From positions 111,378-175,377 of the forward strand of contig NZ_MRTD01000016.1 of assembly GCF_001956295.1 (NCBI RefSeq): a DNA stretch of 64,000 nucleotides, read 5' to 3'. Origin of the DNA: Paenibacillus sp. FSL A5-0031. GTDB lineage: Bacteria > Bacillota > Bacilli > Paenibacillales > Paenibacillaceae. Within the stretch, counting starts at the first letter, position 1. Each line of letters starts with the position of its first letter. The translations under genes were made by a program, and so were the position numbers. The notes below the pieces were generated by a model. The model ran no database searches, was not told the origin of the DNA, and saw only the letters and a list, made by a program, of their open reading frames with translations. Shown one piece after another: positions 34,914 through 44,602 of this stretch.

Positions 34914-34942
34914 TTTTCAATCCTCTCGTATTTGTGTATAAT
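34914..34942 (+). promoter_or_regulatory. Candidate promoter for the gene at 34974
   Basis: A perfect -10 TATAAT (34937-34942) lies 17 bases after a partial -35 TTTTCA (34914-34919). The distance to the ribosome site AAAGGAG is about 16 bases. Confidence 0.5.
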
Positions 34943-34973
34943 TTTACCGTAATTAGTAAAGGAGCTGATATAA

Positions 34974-35471
34974 ATGGAAAATGAAACCAATAACAATGCT
35001 AATCCATCTTCCAGCAATGAGCCTTATGGCTCAAGACCCGTTTTCTCAAATGACCAAACCATCTATGAAGGTCCTAAGAAACATTCAGGAATTGGCATTG
35101 CATCCTTCATCATTGGGCTGCTCTCAGCCGTATTGCTTATTATTGCAATCGTCTCAGGCTCCTCATTCGCTGATCAGATCGCAAATACAGACATCGTTAT
35201 AGCAGACCCTTCTGATAGCGCAGCTTTTCAAGCTTCAATCGAAGCGCTTGGTCAAGAAGTTCTTGTTTCTATGATGCTTACTATCGTTTGTATTTTTGGA
35301 GCAGGACTACTCTCCCTTGCAGGCCTTATATTAGCCATTATCGGTGCCGTCTCCAGCAAGCGTCGTAAAACGTTTGGCGTTATTGGCATTGTACTTAACG
35401 TTGTCGTATTTGTAGGCGGTATTGCCTTATTTTTTGTAGGCTCTGCTTCTATTGCTTCATCTGTTGCCTAA
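34974..35471 (+). CDS. Small membrane protein, DUF4190-like
   Basis: A 165-residue protein. Residues 1-40 are polar and Asn/Ser-rich; three hydrophobic segments follow (about 41-62, 98-122, 132-158) with GIASFIIGLLSAVLLI and LAGLILAIIGAVSSKRRK resembling DUF4190-type membrane domains. A loop of about 30 residues between the first two helices faces outward by the positive-inside rule. ATG at 34974 has AAAGGAG 9 bases upstream. Function unknown. Confidence 0.7.
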   Translation: MENETNNNANPSSSNEPYGSRPVFSNDQTIYEGPKKHSGIGIASFIIGLLSAVLLIIAIVSGSSFADQIANTDIVIADPSDSAAFQASIEALGQEVLVSMMLTIVCIFGAGLLSLAGLILAIIGAVSSKRRKTFGVIGIVLNVVVFVGGIALFFVGSASIASSVA

Positions 35472-35490
35472 TTAAATTTCGGCCAGCTGT

Positions 35491-35536
35491 AAAAAGTCTG
35501 TCTCAGCCTCAATGGAGTGCTCGAAGCAGGCTTTTC
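35491..35536. terminator. Probable bidirectional terminator
   Basis: Imperfect hairpin with AAAAAGTCTG and CAGGCTTTTC arms around a short inner stem, between the converging DUF4190-like gene and sbcC. Confidence 0.55.
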
Positions 35537-35549
35537 TTATTCAAGCCGC

Positions 35550-38500
35550 TTATCTCACCGTTAATTTCGTCCGACTAAAACCTTCCTTCGTCTTATTAAC
35601 CTCAAGGCAAGCCGGGAATGCATCCTTAAGCTCCTGAACGTGAGATATAACACCGATCATCCTTCCTGATTTCTGCAAATCAACAAGTGCTGTAATAGCT
35701 TTCTGAAGCGATTCCTCATCCAGTGAACCAAAGCCCTCATCAATGAACATCATTTCAATCGTCACGCCGCCCATGTGGGATTGAATAACATCCGTCATTC
35801 CAAGTGCAAGACATAACGAGGCGTTAAACTTCTCACCGCCGGACAATGTTTTCACGTCACGATTCTGACCTGTATAAGCATCATAGACATCGAGGCCTAG
35901 TCCGCTTTGCTTGCCGCGAGTTTCAAGGCGATCACTTCTTTGCAGCATAAATTGCCCATTCGATAAATCGTGCAAGCGCGAATTGGCAGCAAAAAGAATC
36001 TGCTCCAAAAACTCGATTAGAATATAGCGCTCGAACGATACCTTGAGCGCATTATCCCCTTTCAGCATCTGGAATACATCCATGACCTCTTCTAGCTTAG
36101 CCTCAAGTTCGCTCACATAATCATTGGCTTTTCCAATTGAAATGGCAAGTCGCTCAGCAACTTGACCGGTCCGCATTGCCGTTTGTGCGGCGGCAAATAG
36201 TTTCTCCTGCTGCTGCTTCAAAGCAGCAAGCTGCTCCTGAAGCTGCGACAGATCAACTCTAGGTTTGCCTGCAAGCTCGCTTTGCAGTTCAACCAGCTGC
36301 TGCATAAGTGAAGCAACGGCTGCTTGGTATGCAGCAATTTCTTTTTTCAACTGTTCTCTAGCTGAGTCAGGCAAAGCTGCTTCTCGATATTGCTGAACCG
36401 TGTCAAAACCCGCTTTCACGAGCTCATCCAGCAATCGCTGCTCTGCTTGCTGCCTGTTTTTTTCCGCTTCTAGCTGCTGCTGCTCGGATTGCACGGCATA
36501 TGCTTTCTGTTCAGCCAGCTTCGCCGTCATTTTTTGCTGCTGCTCTTGAACAGACTTCCAAGCTGCCGACATTCGGTCATAAACTACCTGCTGCTCATTT
36601 AGTTTTTCAGTCAGCTTCTCAGGAGTTCGCAGCGTTTCTGGGATGCGGCCCAGCTCCTGCTGCAGCGCCGATTGCTGTGACGTTCGCTCAACGATTAAGC
36701 GCTGCTGCTCCTGCTGTAGTTGTTCCTTAAGAAGCTGTTGCTTCTCGAGTTGCTGCTCCTGACGTTCGATCAACTGCTTGAGCTCAGGAAGCTGCTTCAC
36801 TTTCAATAGAAGCTTGTCCGTTTCTTCTTTAAGGCCGCGCCAAAGCTGCAGCAGCTGCGCTCGTTGCTCCTCCAGCATGACGGCTTTCAATCCAAATTCC
36901 GCCAGCTCTTTAGCACCATCCTCGCGTGTTGCTTGTGCTGCAGCTGCTTGTGCTCGCGCTTCAAGCCATTCCCGCTCCACTGCGGCTAATTGTAATTTTG
37001 CCTCTTGCAGCCGTTCACGAGAAGGAATCTCAGAATGTATGACTGACTTTGCTGGATGCTCCTCACTGCCGCACACAGGACAAGGCATGCCCTCATGCAG
37101 ATGAACAGCTAGCAGTGACGCTTGCCCCTCAAGCCATGCAGCCTCAAGCTTATCGTGGTTGTCTTTTGCTTTGCTGAGAGTTTGAGCAAATTCTTTCTCT
37201 AATAGAGCGATTCTCGTCATTTCCTTCTCGACATCAACTACTCGCTTTAATTGTTTCCCCTGCTGCTCAATAAGACGCAGCTTGTCCAGCTTGTCTGTCA
37301 GCTCTGCCGTTTCTAGCTCTGTTTCCTTCACTTGTGCATTTGCAGCGAGCTTCGCTTCTCGCAGCTTAATAAGCTCTGCATCCAATGCCTCAAGCTTAGT
37401 TGTACAACCCTTCTCTGCAAGTAAGAGCTTGTCGATCGCTTGCTGCTGACTAGCTAGCGTTCTTACGATTGGAGCCATCTCTAGCAATCTGCTGAGCTCA
37501 CGTTCAGCTTCTCGCCGTTCGTCGCTGCGCTGCTCTTCTACTGCAAACCGCTCAACTGCAAGCTTAAAGTCGCGCTCCGCAGTCTCCAGCCCCGCTTGCC
37601 TCGTAGCAAATTGTTCCCGCTTCAACTTCGCATCAGCAGCGGTTCGTTCAGCATGCTCCTGATAAGGTGTCAAATGGGCCGCTTTTTCAGCAAGCGCCAG
37701 CCGCTGCTCCTTCAAGCCATATTCCGGCTTCTGTCCATCCAGCTGCTCAAGCTGCGTCCGCTTCCTCGCATGCTCCTCGTACTTGCTATTAAGCGCCATC
37801 GCAACCCTCAGCTGCACTTCTGCCGCTTCAAGCCTTCCTGCAAGCAGCTCCTTTTGCTCTTCCGCTTCTCCTGCAAGCTTCTTATAAAATTCAAACTCCA
37901 GCGCCAAAGCGTCCGTCACTTGCGTCGCACTATATACTTCCTGCTTAAAGGTTTCAACAAGCTTACTATTTTCTCGCTCTGGCAGCGCCTCTTGCACTTG
38001 CTTCATATAAGCATTAAGAGTCGCTTTTGCTTCTTTCAGCTGATCCTGCAGCGCACGATTTTTTTGCTGAAAACGATTTTCCAAACGCTCATACAGCTCT
38101 GTCCGGAAAATTCGGCGCAAAATCTCTTCCTTATTATCCGTATCGGAAGTTAGCAGCTTTCGAAACTCTCCTTGCGGCAGCATGACAATCTGACTAAATT
38201 GCTCCTTGGTGAGGCCAATTATCTGCTCCAGCTTAGCATTCACGTCAGACAAAATAAAACGGTCCACAGCTGGAATGGGTTCCCCGCTAGTCGTCTCGTA
38301 CAGCTCGCACTTACCGCCTGTTTCACTTTTGTTCCCGCCCTTGCGATGAGGCATCTGCCTAAGGACCAAGTAGCTTCTTCGACCGATAGCGAAATCGAAA
38401 TGAACCGCGGTGTGTATTTCTTCTGCAGCAAAATGACTGCGAAGCATACGGGGATCAGCTCGATCCTCTCCACTTGCCGTTCCATAGATAGCAAAACAAA

Positions 38501-38642
38501 TCGCATCAAAAATCGACGTTTTCCCTGCGCCTGTATTACCTGAAATAACAAACAGGCGTCGATCCTCCAGCATGCTGAAATCAATCGTTTCCGTGTCTCG
38601 ATAGGAGCCGAAAGCTGTCATTGTTAATTTGATTGGCCTCAT
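35550..38642 (-). CDS. sbcC: Exonuclease subunit SbcC (Rad50-like)
   Basis: ATPase subunit of the SbcCD nuclease that opens hairpins and processes DNA ends. It is 1030 residues with a split ABC ATPase: Walker A SGNTGAGKTSIF (about residues 34-45), then long coiled coils rich in Glu, Gln, Leu and Lys, with the zinc hook CPVCGSEEHP at about residue 518, the second coil, and the C-terminal ATPase half with LSGGEKFNASLCLAL and MFIDEGFGSLDEES (Walker B). The ATG at 38642 overlaps the sbcD stop by four bases (ATGA). The convergent gene downstream is separated by a terminator. Confidence 0.97.
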   Translation of the reverse strand: MRPIKLTMTAFGSYRDTETIDFSMLEDRRLFVISGNTGAGKTSIFDAICFAIYGTASGEDRADPRMLRSHFAAEEIHTAVHFDFAIGRRSYLVLRQMPHRKGGNKSETGGKCELYETTSGEPIPAVDRFILSDVNAKLEQIIGLTKEQFSQIVMLPQGEFRKLLTSDTDNKEEILRRIFRTELYERLENRFQQKNRALQDQLKEAKATLNAYMKQVQEALPERENSKLVETFKQEVYSATQVTDALALEFEFYKKLAGEAEEQKELLAGRLEAAEVQLRVAMALNSKYEEHARKRTQLEQLDGQKPEYGLKEQRLALAEKAAHLTPYQEHAERTAADAKLKREQFATRQAGLETAERDFKLAVERFAVEEQRSDERREAERELSRLLEMAPIVRTLASQQQAIDKLLLAEKGCTTKLEALDAELIKLREAKLAANAQVKETELETAELTDKLDKLRLIEQQGKQLKRVVDVEKEMTRIALLEKEFAQTLSKAKDNHDKLEAAWLEGQASLLAVHLHEGMPCPVCGSEEHPAKSVIHSEIPSRERLQEAKLQLAAVEREWLEARAQAAAAQATREDGAKELAEFGLKAVMLEEQRAQLLQLWRGLKEETDKLLLKVKQLPELKQLIERQEQQLEKQQLLKEQLQQEQQRLIVERTSQQSALQQELGRIPETLRTPEKLTEKLNEQQVVYDRMSAAWKSVQEQQQKMTAKLAEQKAYAVQSEQQQLEAEKNRQQAEQRLLDELVKAGFDTVQQYREAALPDSAREQLKKEIAAYQAAVASLMQQLVELQSELAGKPRVDLSQLQEQLAALKQQQEKLFAAAQTAMRTGQVAERLAISIGKANDYVSELEAKLEEVMDVFQMLKGDNALKVSFERYILIEFLEQILFAANSRLHDLSNGQFMLQRSDRLETRGKQSGLGLDVYDAYTGQNRDVKTLSGGEKFNASLCLALGMTDVIQSHMGGVTIEMMFIDEGFGSLDEESLQKAITALVDLQKSGRMIGVISHVQELKDAFPACLEVNKTKEGFSRTKLTVR

Positions 38643-39814
38643 AGCATACCTCCTTCCTCACGCAGCAGCTCTGCATACGTATTCGCAAACAACTGTTTTT
38701 TCGCTTCTGAGAGTGGTTGCTGCTTTACTTCTTGATAAAAAGCTGCGAACAGTTCGATTGGATCAGCCTCACGCCGTCCTTTTGCCACTCCAGCGTCCAA
38801 GCTGCTGCCATCGCTCGAATGGCTGCCTGAAGATAATGGCCTGCGTTCCACATGAAGCGCATTCGGATAAACCGCACGCACCTTCTCCATTGGAAACAAT
38901 ACGGGATTATCATTCAAAAGAGTAACAAAAACATAATCCTCGTTTATTTCATGCTTCGTTATCTCTTCAATAGTAGCAGTTATACGTCTCATGTTGCGAA
39001 GCGGAAGCAGCTCGCGCTTCTCGATCTCCACTTCACCCGCTTCATTAAGCTCAATGACGAAATAACCCTTCGCATGGTTCTCCTCAGAAATCGAATATTT
39101 AAGCGGGGAACCCGCATACCTTATCTTGTGATTGCGAACGAAATGGGCCTGATGCAAATGTCCAAGCGCTGTATAATTAAATTTCTCAAAATAAGCCGCA
39201 CTCACATGTTCAGCTCCGCCAACAGATAATGGCCGCTCGGAGTCGCTTGTGTTAAGCTCCGGCTCTCCGGTTGCCGTAACAAAAGCGTGCCCGACAAACA
39301 CATGCCGAGCTTCTGGATTCATAGACTCAGCAATGTTTGCTGTGACTGCCCGCATCGCATCGTCATGCGTTTTTATCGATTCATCGCCAAACTCGTAGCG
39401 TACTTGCGCAGGATCTGCGTACGGAACAAGATGGAAGTGAACCTCGCCGAATTCATCATTTAGCACGATTGGTCCGAGCGTTTTGCGAAGCTGTCCCGCC
39501 AAATATAAACCGCGATTCTCCATCATTTTTGTACCAAAATTAATACGGTCTGGACTGTCGTGATTCCCTGATATTGCAAGCACTGGCGTACCTAAATCAA
39601 TGACGATCCGGCTGAGCAGCTCATCAAGCAATTCTACCGCTTCCGTAGGCGGCACAGCCCGATCATAGAGATCGCCAGCAATAATGACCGCATCCGGCCG
39701 TTCTATTTCGATTGCTTGCAGCAGCTGCATCAGAACATAACGCTGATCCTCTGTCATATATACGCCTTGAACGAGCTTGCCCAAATGCCAGTCCGCAGTA
39801 TGAAATAGCTTCAT
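38639..39814 (-). CDS. sbcD: Exonuclease subunit SbcD (Mre11-like)
   Basis: Nuclease subunit of SbcCD. It is 391 residues with the calcineurin-like metal motifs: LFHTADWHLGK, IIAGDLYDRAVPP, ISGNHDSPDRI, HVFVGHAFV and TALGHLHQAH. The C-terminal region binds SbcC and DNA. ATG at 39814 has GGGAAG about 10 bases upstream. The overlap with sbcC suggests translational coupling to keep a fixed ratio. Confidence 0.97.
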   Translation of the reverse strand: MKLFHTADWHLGKLVQGVYMTEDQRYVLMQLLQAIEIERPDAVIIAGDLYDRAVPPTEAVELLDELLSRIVIDLGTPVLAISGNHDSPDRINFGTKMMENRGLYLAGQLRKTLGPIVLNDEFGEVHFHLVPYADPAQVRYEFGDESIKTHDDAMRAVTANIAESMNPEARHVFVGHAFVTATGEPELNTSDSERPLSVGGAEHVSAAYFEKFNYTALGHLHQAHFVRNHKIRYAGSPLKYSISEENHAKGYFVIELNEAGEVEIEKRELLPLRNMRRITATIEEITKHEINEDYVFVTLLNDNPVLFPMEKVRAVYPNALHVERRPLSSGSHSSDGSSLDAGVAKGRREADPIELFAAFYQEVKQQPLSEAKKQLFANTYAELLREEGGML

Positions 39815-40029
39815 TCGTCACAAACTTCCCTTCCTTGCATTTCTATCTATTTTAACACGTTATTGGTCTATCATTTATTTTAACATCCGATTCATCATGC
39901 CGCATAGTAAAGCTGAAATTGCTTTCCGGTATCTATTGCACATCGCATAAATACACGATAAAGTTAGACACGGCATACGTTTATCAAACTCTATTCCTAT
40001 TATAATGACAACGATGGAGGACTACCAAA

Positions 40030-41274
40030 TTGTCTCGTTTCACTTCTACTTTATCCAAAAACTACATACTGCTGCTTACTGTCGTATTCGGAGGTTTTCT
40101 CATCTTTGGCTTCTCCGAAAATATTAAAGGGCCTGCGCTTCCTAGAATGCAGAGTGAATTGAAGCTTGACGAGCTGCAAGTCGGAATTTTGTTAGCATTT
40201 AACTCCCTTGGCTATTTGCTTGCATGCAGCTTTACCGGGTGGCTAACCCGTAAAGCAGGCATGAAACTCACCTTGCTGCTCACATTTGGCTCTATGGCGG
40301 TGTCTGGTGTTTGCATCTATTTTGCAGCAAACTACACCTCTCTTTCATCCGCTTATTTCCTCATGTATGTCGGAAATGGGATGCTGGAAATCGCGCTAGC
40401 CATCCTTGCCGCTCGAATTTTCATCAAAAACACGGGCACGATGATGAACCTCGCACACTTTTTTTATGGGCTCAGCTCAACCTTTGCCCCGATCATTGCT
40501 GCTTCGCTGATGGGTGTTCATGTATTTGGCTCTGCGCTAGGCTGGCGGGGGATGTACATGCTTATGCTCGCGCTCTCGATTTTGCCCATGCTTCCAGGAC
40601 TTTTCGCAAAATATGCCGGTGATGAGCAAAAACACGAGGATCGAATTTCTTTAAAGGAATTTGCTCGTGATAAGATCGCTTGGCTCATTGTAGTCGTACT
40701 ATCTTTCGGAGTAATATCGGAGCTTGCTGTTGGCGGTTGGCTCGTTAACTTTTTGGAGAAGGCTTACGGCTGGAGCGGTGATGCATCGGCTAAAATGCTA
40801 TCTGCCTTTTTCTTCTGCTTTATGCTCGCAAGGCTCGTTCTCGGCCCCGTCACTGACAAAATTGGCTACACGAGATCGCTCATTTTGTTATCTGCTTTTT
40901 CTGGGTTATGCTCAGTTGCAGCTATTATCATCGGCGAACCAGGGGCCTTTCTGTTTGCACTCGCAGGAGTTGGTATCGCCCCAATCTATCCAACCGTCAT
41001 GGCCTTGCTTGCCAAACGTTACCCGAACAACGCCGATACCGCTATTACATTTACTGTAACCTTAATGGGTATAGCGAGTGTCATCGGCAACCTCGCTATC
41101 GGCGCCATTACAGAATGGACGAAGCAGCTGTTCGCCGGAAGTGGAAACTCGCAGGTCAGCCTCGTTGCAGGTCTGCAAGGCGGTTATCTATTCATCGGGG
41201 CATGTGCGCTTGCCTGCTCGGTCACTTCGATCATTCTTTATCGCATGCTTAGAAATAGGAATGCTGTATTATAA
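40030..41274 (+). CDS. Major facilitator superfamily transporter
   Basis: A 414-residue protein with about 12 predicted helices. The typical loop 2-3 motif is present as GWLTRKAGMKLTLL, and the N-terminal helix motif GFLIFGFSENIKGPALPRMQ resembles sugar/FucP-related MFS members of Bacillus and Paenibacillus. Substrate unknown. The start is TTG at 40030, with GGAGG nine bases upstream. Monocistronic, with its own terminator. Confidence 0.85.
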   Translation: MSRFTSTLSKNYILLLTVVFGGFLIFGFSENIKGPALPRMQSELKLDELQVGILLAFNSLGYLLACSFTGWLTRKAGMKLTLLLTFGSMAVSGVCIYFAANYTSLSSAYFLMYVGNGMLEIALAILAARIFIKNTGTMMNLAHFFYGLSSTFAPIIAASLMGVHVFGSALGWRGMYMLMLALSILPMLPGLFAKYAGDEQKHEDRISLKEFARDKIAWLIVVVLSFGVISELAVGGWLVNFLEKAYGWSGDASAKMLSAFFFCFMLARLVLGPVTDKIGYTRSLILLSAFSGLCSVAAIIIGEPGAFLFALAGVGIAPIYPTVMALLAKRYPNNADTAITFTVTLMGIASVIGNLAIGAITEWTKQLFAGSGNSQVSLVAGLQGGYLFIGACALACSVTSIILYRMLRNRNAVL

Positions 41275-41278
41275 ATAG

Positions 41279-41328
41279 AAATGCCCCTGCCAGTGCTGAA
41301 GCTCAGCACCCTGCGGGGGCATTTTTTA
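41279..41328. terminator. Terminator between MFS gene and mmsA
   Basis: AAATGCCCCTGC/GCGGGGGCATTT stem with an inner GTGCTGA/TCAGCAC arm and flanking T-run; bidirectional, also ending the pyrimidine operon. Confidence 0.9.
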
Positions 41329-41343
41329 TTCCAGGCAGCCTTT

Positions 41344-42816
41344 TCAAAAATATCTCGATGTTATCATTTTTTTCTTCGTATAAAATTCCACTCCGTCCTT
41401 TCCATTGGCATGCAAATCTCCGTAGAAAGAGTCCTTCCAGCCCGAAAATGGAAAAAAAGCCATTGGTGCAGGCACACCTACATTAACGCCCAGCATGCCA
41501 GCCTCCGCTTCCTCGCGGAACTTTCGAACCGCCTTAGCATTTTCCGTATAAATGACTGCTGAATTACCAAATCTAGAACTATTCACTATAGTAAGCGCCT
41601 CATTTAAATCTTCCGCGCGCAAGACAGATAATACTGGACCAAATATTTCCTCCGTGGCAATCTTCATTTCAGGCTTCACTTGGTCAAAAATCGTCGGTCC
41701 AAGAAAATATCCTTCGCCGCTGCGTTCCGTTGCAAGCCTGCCATCCAGCAGAAGCGCAGCCCCTTCAGCAATCCCGCTCGCAATATACTTTTCGATGCGC
41801 TTACGATGCTCATCGCGTATGACTGGCGTTAAGGTGACGTCATCGCGCATTCCCGAACCGATGATCATTGCTTCCGCTGCAGCTTGCAGCGCCTTCATAA
41901 AGCTGCTCCCATCACCGACTGCAACGACAGCAGAGCAAGCCATGCATCGCTCACCAGCACTGCCAAAGGATGAGGCAATGATGTTCTCAACCGTTTTATC
42001 GATATGCGCGTCCGGCATTACAATATGGATGTTTTTGGCGCCGGCAAGCGCTTGAACTCTTTTGCCGTTATACGCAGCACGTTCATATACGTATTTGGCA
42101 ACAGGCTGCGAGCCGACAAATGAAATGGCCTTAACACCGGGACTGCTCGTCAACGCATTTACAACATCGTGAGCGCCATGCACCACATTAAGTACACCAT
42201 CCGGCAATCCCGCTTCCCGTAACAGCTCCGCAAGCTTGTTAACGGTAAGCGGCGTACGTTCTGATGGCTTGAGCACAAAAGTGTTGCCAAGCGCGATGGC
42301 AAGCGGGAACATCCAGCAGGGTACCATCATCGGAAAATTAAATGGCGTGATGCCTCCCACTACACCAAGCGGCACCCGGAACAGCTCCGAGTCTATATCT
42401 GTAGCTATGTTCGCAAGCGTTGCGCCCATCATATGCGTCGGCGCTCCTGCCGCAAACTCCACATTTTCGATGCCGCGCTGCACTTCTCCGACCGCTTCTT
42501 TGTAGCTTTTTCCGTTCTCCATCGTTATAATCTCCGCCAGCTCCTCCGCATGCTCCTGCAGAAGCTGCCAGTAACGAAACAGTACCCTCGCCCTGCGTGG
42601 AACAGGGGTTTTGCTCCATGCGGGATAAGCCTGCTCCGCAGCATACACAGCAGCTTCAACATCCTCTTGGACGGATAACGGGACGTATGCGATTACTGCA
42701 CCTGTAGCTGGATTGATCACTTTATCTGTTCGTCCATTTACAGACTCCACCCAAACACCATTTATAAAATTACGTAATTTAAGCGAATCCTGTAGGGAAA
42801 TAGGTTCTATAGCCAT
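41344..42816 (-). CDS. mmsA: CoA-acylating (methyl)malonate-semialdehyde dehydrogenase
   Basis: Oxidises malonate semialdehyde to acetyl-CoA and CO2 with NAD, here the last step of pyrimidine (beta-alanine) breakdown. It is 490 residues, ALDH fold, MmsA/IolA branch: TPFNFPMMVPCWMFPLA, FVGSQPVAKYVYERA, GSAGERCMACSAVV with the catalytic Cys, and EEIFGPVLSVLR. The glutamate usual in other ALDHs at the ELGG position is replaced (ALAGAKN), as in CoA-dependent members. ATG at 42816 has AGGAG about 10 bases upstream. Last gene of the operon; 102 bases follow the small gene 42918-43145. Confidence 0.92.
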   Translation of the reverse strand: MAIEPISLQDSLKLRNFINGVWVESVNGRTDKVINPATGAVIAYVPLSVQEDVEAAVYAAEQAYPAWSKTPVPRRARVLFRYWQLLQEHAEELAEIITMENGKSYKEAVGEVQRGIENVEFAAGAPTHMMGATLANIATDIDSELFRVPLGVVGGITPFNFPMMVPCWMFPLAIALGNTFVLKPSERTPLTVNKLAELLREAGLPDGVLNVVHGAHDVVNALTSSPGVKAISFVGSQPVAKYVYERAAYNGKRVQALAGAKNIHIVMPDAHIDKTVENIIASSFGSAGERCMACSAVVAVGDGSSFMKALQAAAEAMIIGSGMRDDVTLTPVIRDEHRKRIEKYIASGIAEGAALLLDGRLATERSGEGYFLGPTIFDQVKPEMKIATEEIFGPVLSVLRAEDLNEALTIVNSSRFGNSAVIYTENAKAVRKFREEAEAGMLGVNVGVPAPMAFFPFSGWKDSFYGDLHANGKDGVEFYTKKKMITSRYF

Positions 42817-42917
42817 CCTATCAGCTCCTATGTTTGTTAATTATCGTTGGGAACAAACCTTTTATCCTTTGGCGCACTCAAGCAGCTATCTCTTTTTGGA
42901 AAACGACGCTCAAATTT

Positions 42918-43145
42918 TTACTGCGCGTCTTTTTGTTCTCTAACATCTTGTTTAAGAAGCACATTAACAAAATATTTGCGAGCATCCGCCGTCTCAATCA
43001 GCAGCGAAGCCTCATCTCCGCCGGGGTGCTTAAGCTCCAGCCAATCGCCGCTCAGCCCTTCACGTACAGCAGTAATGACATACTCCTGATTCAAATACGC
43101 ATCAATCTTGTTTTTCTCCTCGACGAATTGCTCATAGGCGGACAT
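42918..43145 (-). CDS. Small protein in the pyrimidine operon, unknown
   Basis: A 75-residue protein not recognised. It starts with an acidic helix (YEQFVEEKNKIDAYLN), then a short beta-rich part (ITAVREGLSGDWLELKHP), and ends Lys/Asp/Gln-rich. The ATG at 43145 has AAAGGAGG about 6 bases upstream, so it is translated with confidence. It lies between the dihydropyrimidinase and dehydrogenase genes on the same strand, so it may assist one of the pathway enzymes. No metal-binding motif is visible. Confidence 0.65.
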   Translation of the reverse strand: MSAYEQFVEEKNKIDAYLNQEYVITAVREGLSGDWLELKHPGGDEASLLIETADARKYFVNVLLKQDVREQKDAQ

Positions 43146-43206
43146 ATCTCTTCCTCCTTTACTTCCCTCTATCCCTCATGTCGCAAGGCAGCGATGCGAC
43201 AAGCAG

Positions 43207-44601
43207 CTATCGGTTAACCGCCTTGTAAGGAGCCCGCTTCACGTATCGTCCAGTCCCAAGAGAGCCAACAAATTGACAATCTTGAATAACAAATTCACCG
43301 CGTGATAGCACGCTAACGGGCAAACCTGTCACCTTCAATCCTTCAAACGGGTTATAATCAACGTTCATATGATGTGTTTCTGCTGAGAGAATACGCTCTG
43401 CTAGCGGATCAAAGATGACGATATCCGCATCACTGCCAACGGCAATCGTCCCCTTCTGAGGAAAAAGACCAAACAGCTTGGCGCTGCGCGTCGATACAAT
43501 GTCTACGAATTGATTAAGCGTAATGCGCCCTTGATGAACGCCCTCCGAATAAAACAGCGAGAATCGATCCTCTATAACGGGGCCGCCATTTGGAATTTTA
43601 CTGAAATCCCCCCGCCCCAAATCTTTCTGTCCGTCAAAATTAAAAGAGCAGTGATCTGAACCCAGCGTTTGCAGCTGGCCGCTCTTCAGTGCATTCCAAA
43701 GCACCTCTTGATGGTGCGCTTCACGAAGAGGCGGCGACCATACGTATTTTGCCCCTTCAAAATCCGGCTTCTCCAGCTGCGACTGATCGAGCACCAAATA
43801 TTGCGGACAAGTTTCGCCCCACACGTCTACGCCTTGATTGCGCGCCTCTGCGATTTGCTGGACTGCTTCGGCGCATGTCACATGCACGACATACAGTCTC
43901 GCTCCAGCAAGCTCGGCTAGTTTTGCTGCCCGTCCAGTTGCCTCTCCTTCAATAATCGATGGTCTCGTAAGCGCATGATAAATAGGCTCGGTGTTGCCTG
44001 CCTCCAACGCTTTATGAATGAGAAAATCGATGACATCGCCATTCTCAGCATGGACCATCACCATCGCTCCATGCTCCTTGGCTGCGAGCATCGTCCGAAA
44101 CAACGTGCCGTCATCCGCTTGAAACACATTTTTGTACGCCATAAACACCTTCAAGGAGGTAATGCCCTCTTCATTAATAATCGATGGAAGCTCGGCAAGC
44201 ACTGCATCGTTTATTTCACTAATCATAAGGTGAAAGCCATAATCGATAACGGCTTTTCTGCCTGCTTTTTGATGCCAAGCCGCAATGGATTCCTTAAGTG
44301 GTTTCCCTTTTGTTGTCAAGCAGAAATCAACGATCGTTGTAGTTCCTCCGAAAGCTGCAGCTTTTGTGCCTGTCTCAAAATCATCCGCCGTAACCGTGCC
44401 GCCAAACGGCATATCAAGATGGGTATGTGGATCAATGCCGCCTGGAAATACGTATTTGCCTGTTGCATCGATAATCTCATCCGCTTCCGATTCGAGGTCA
44501 ATGCCGATTTTGGCGATGATGCCTTCCTTAATTAGCACATCAGCTTTATACGTGTCGGCTGCCGTTACAATAACCCCATTTTTAATGAGCTTCACCGTCA
44601 T
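43207..44601 (-). CDS. hydA: Dihydropyrimidinase
   Basis: Opens dihydrouracil to N-carbamoyl-beta-alanine. It is 464 residues, cyclic amidohydrolase fold: metal ligands GIDPHTHLDMPFGG, the carboxylated lysine in SLKVFMAYK, HAENGDV, VHVTCAEA and LGSDHCSFNF. ATG at 44601 was chosen: AAGGAGG is 9 bases upstream, just after the preA stop. A reading from 44661 overlaps preA without a ribosome site. D-hydantoinase activity is common in the family, but the neighbours fix the pyrimidine role. Confidence 0.95.
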   Translation of the reverse strand: MTVKLIKNGVIVTAADTYKADVLIKEGIIAKIGIDLESEADEIIDATGKYVFPGGIDPHTHLDMPFGGTVTADDFETGTKAAAFGGTTTIVDFCLTTKGKPLKESIAAWHQKAGRKAVIDYGFHLMISEINDAVLAELPSIINEEGITSLKVFMAYKNVFQADDGTLFRTMLAAKEHGAMVMVHAENGDVIDFLIHKALEAGNTEPIYHALTRPSIIEGEATGRAAKLAELAGARLYVVHVTCAEAVQQIAEARNQGVDVWGETCPQYLVLDQSQLEKPDFEGAKYVWSPPLREAHHQEVLWNALKSGQLQTLGSDHCSFNFDGQKDLGRGDFSKIPNGGPVIEDRFSLFYSEGVHQGRITLNQFVDIVSTRSAKLFGLFPQKGTIAVGSDADIVIFDPLAERILSAETHHMNVDYNPFEGLKVTGLPVSVLSRGEFVIQDCQFVGSLGTGRYVKRAPYKAVNR

Positions 44602-44602
44602 C

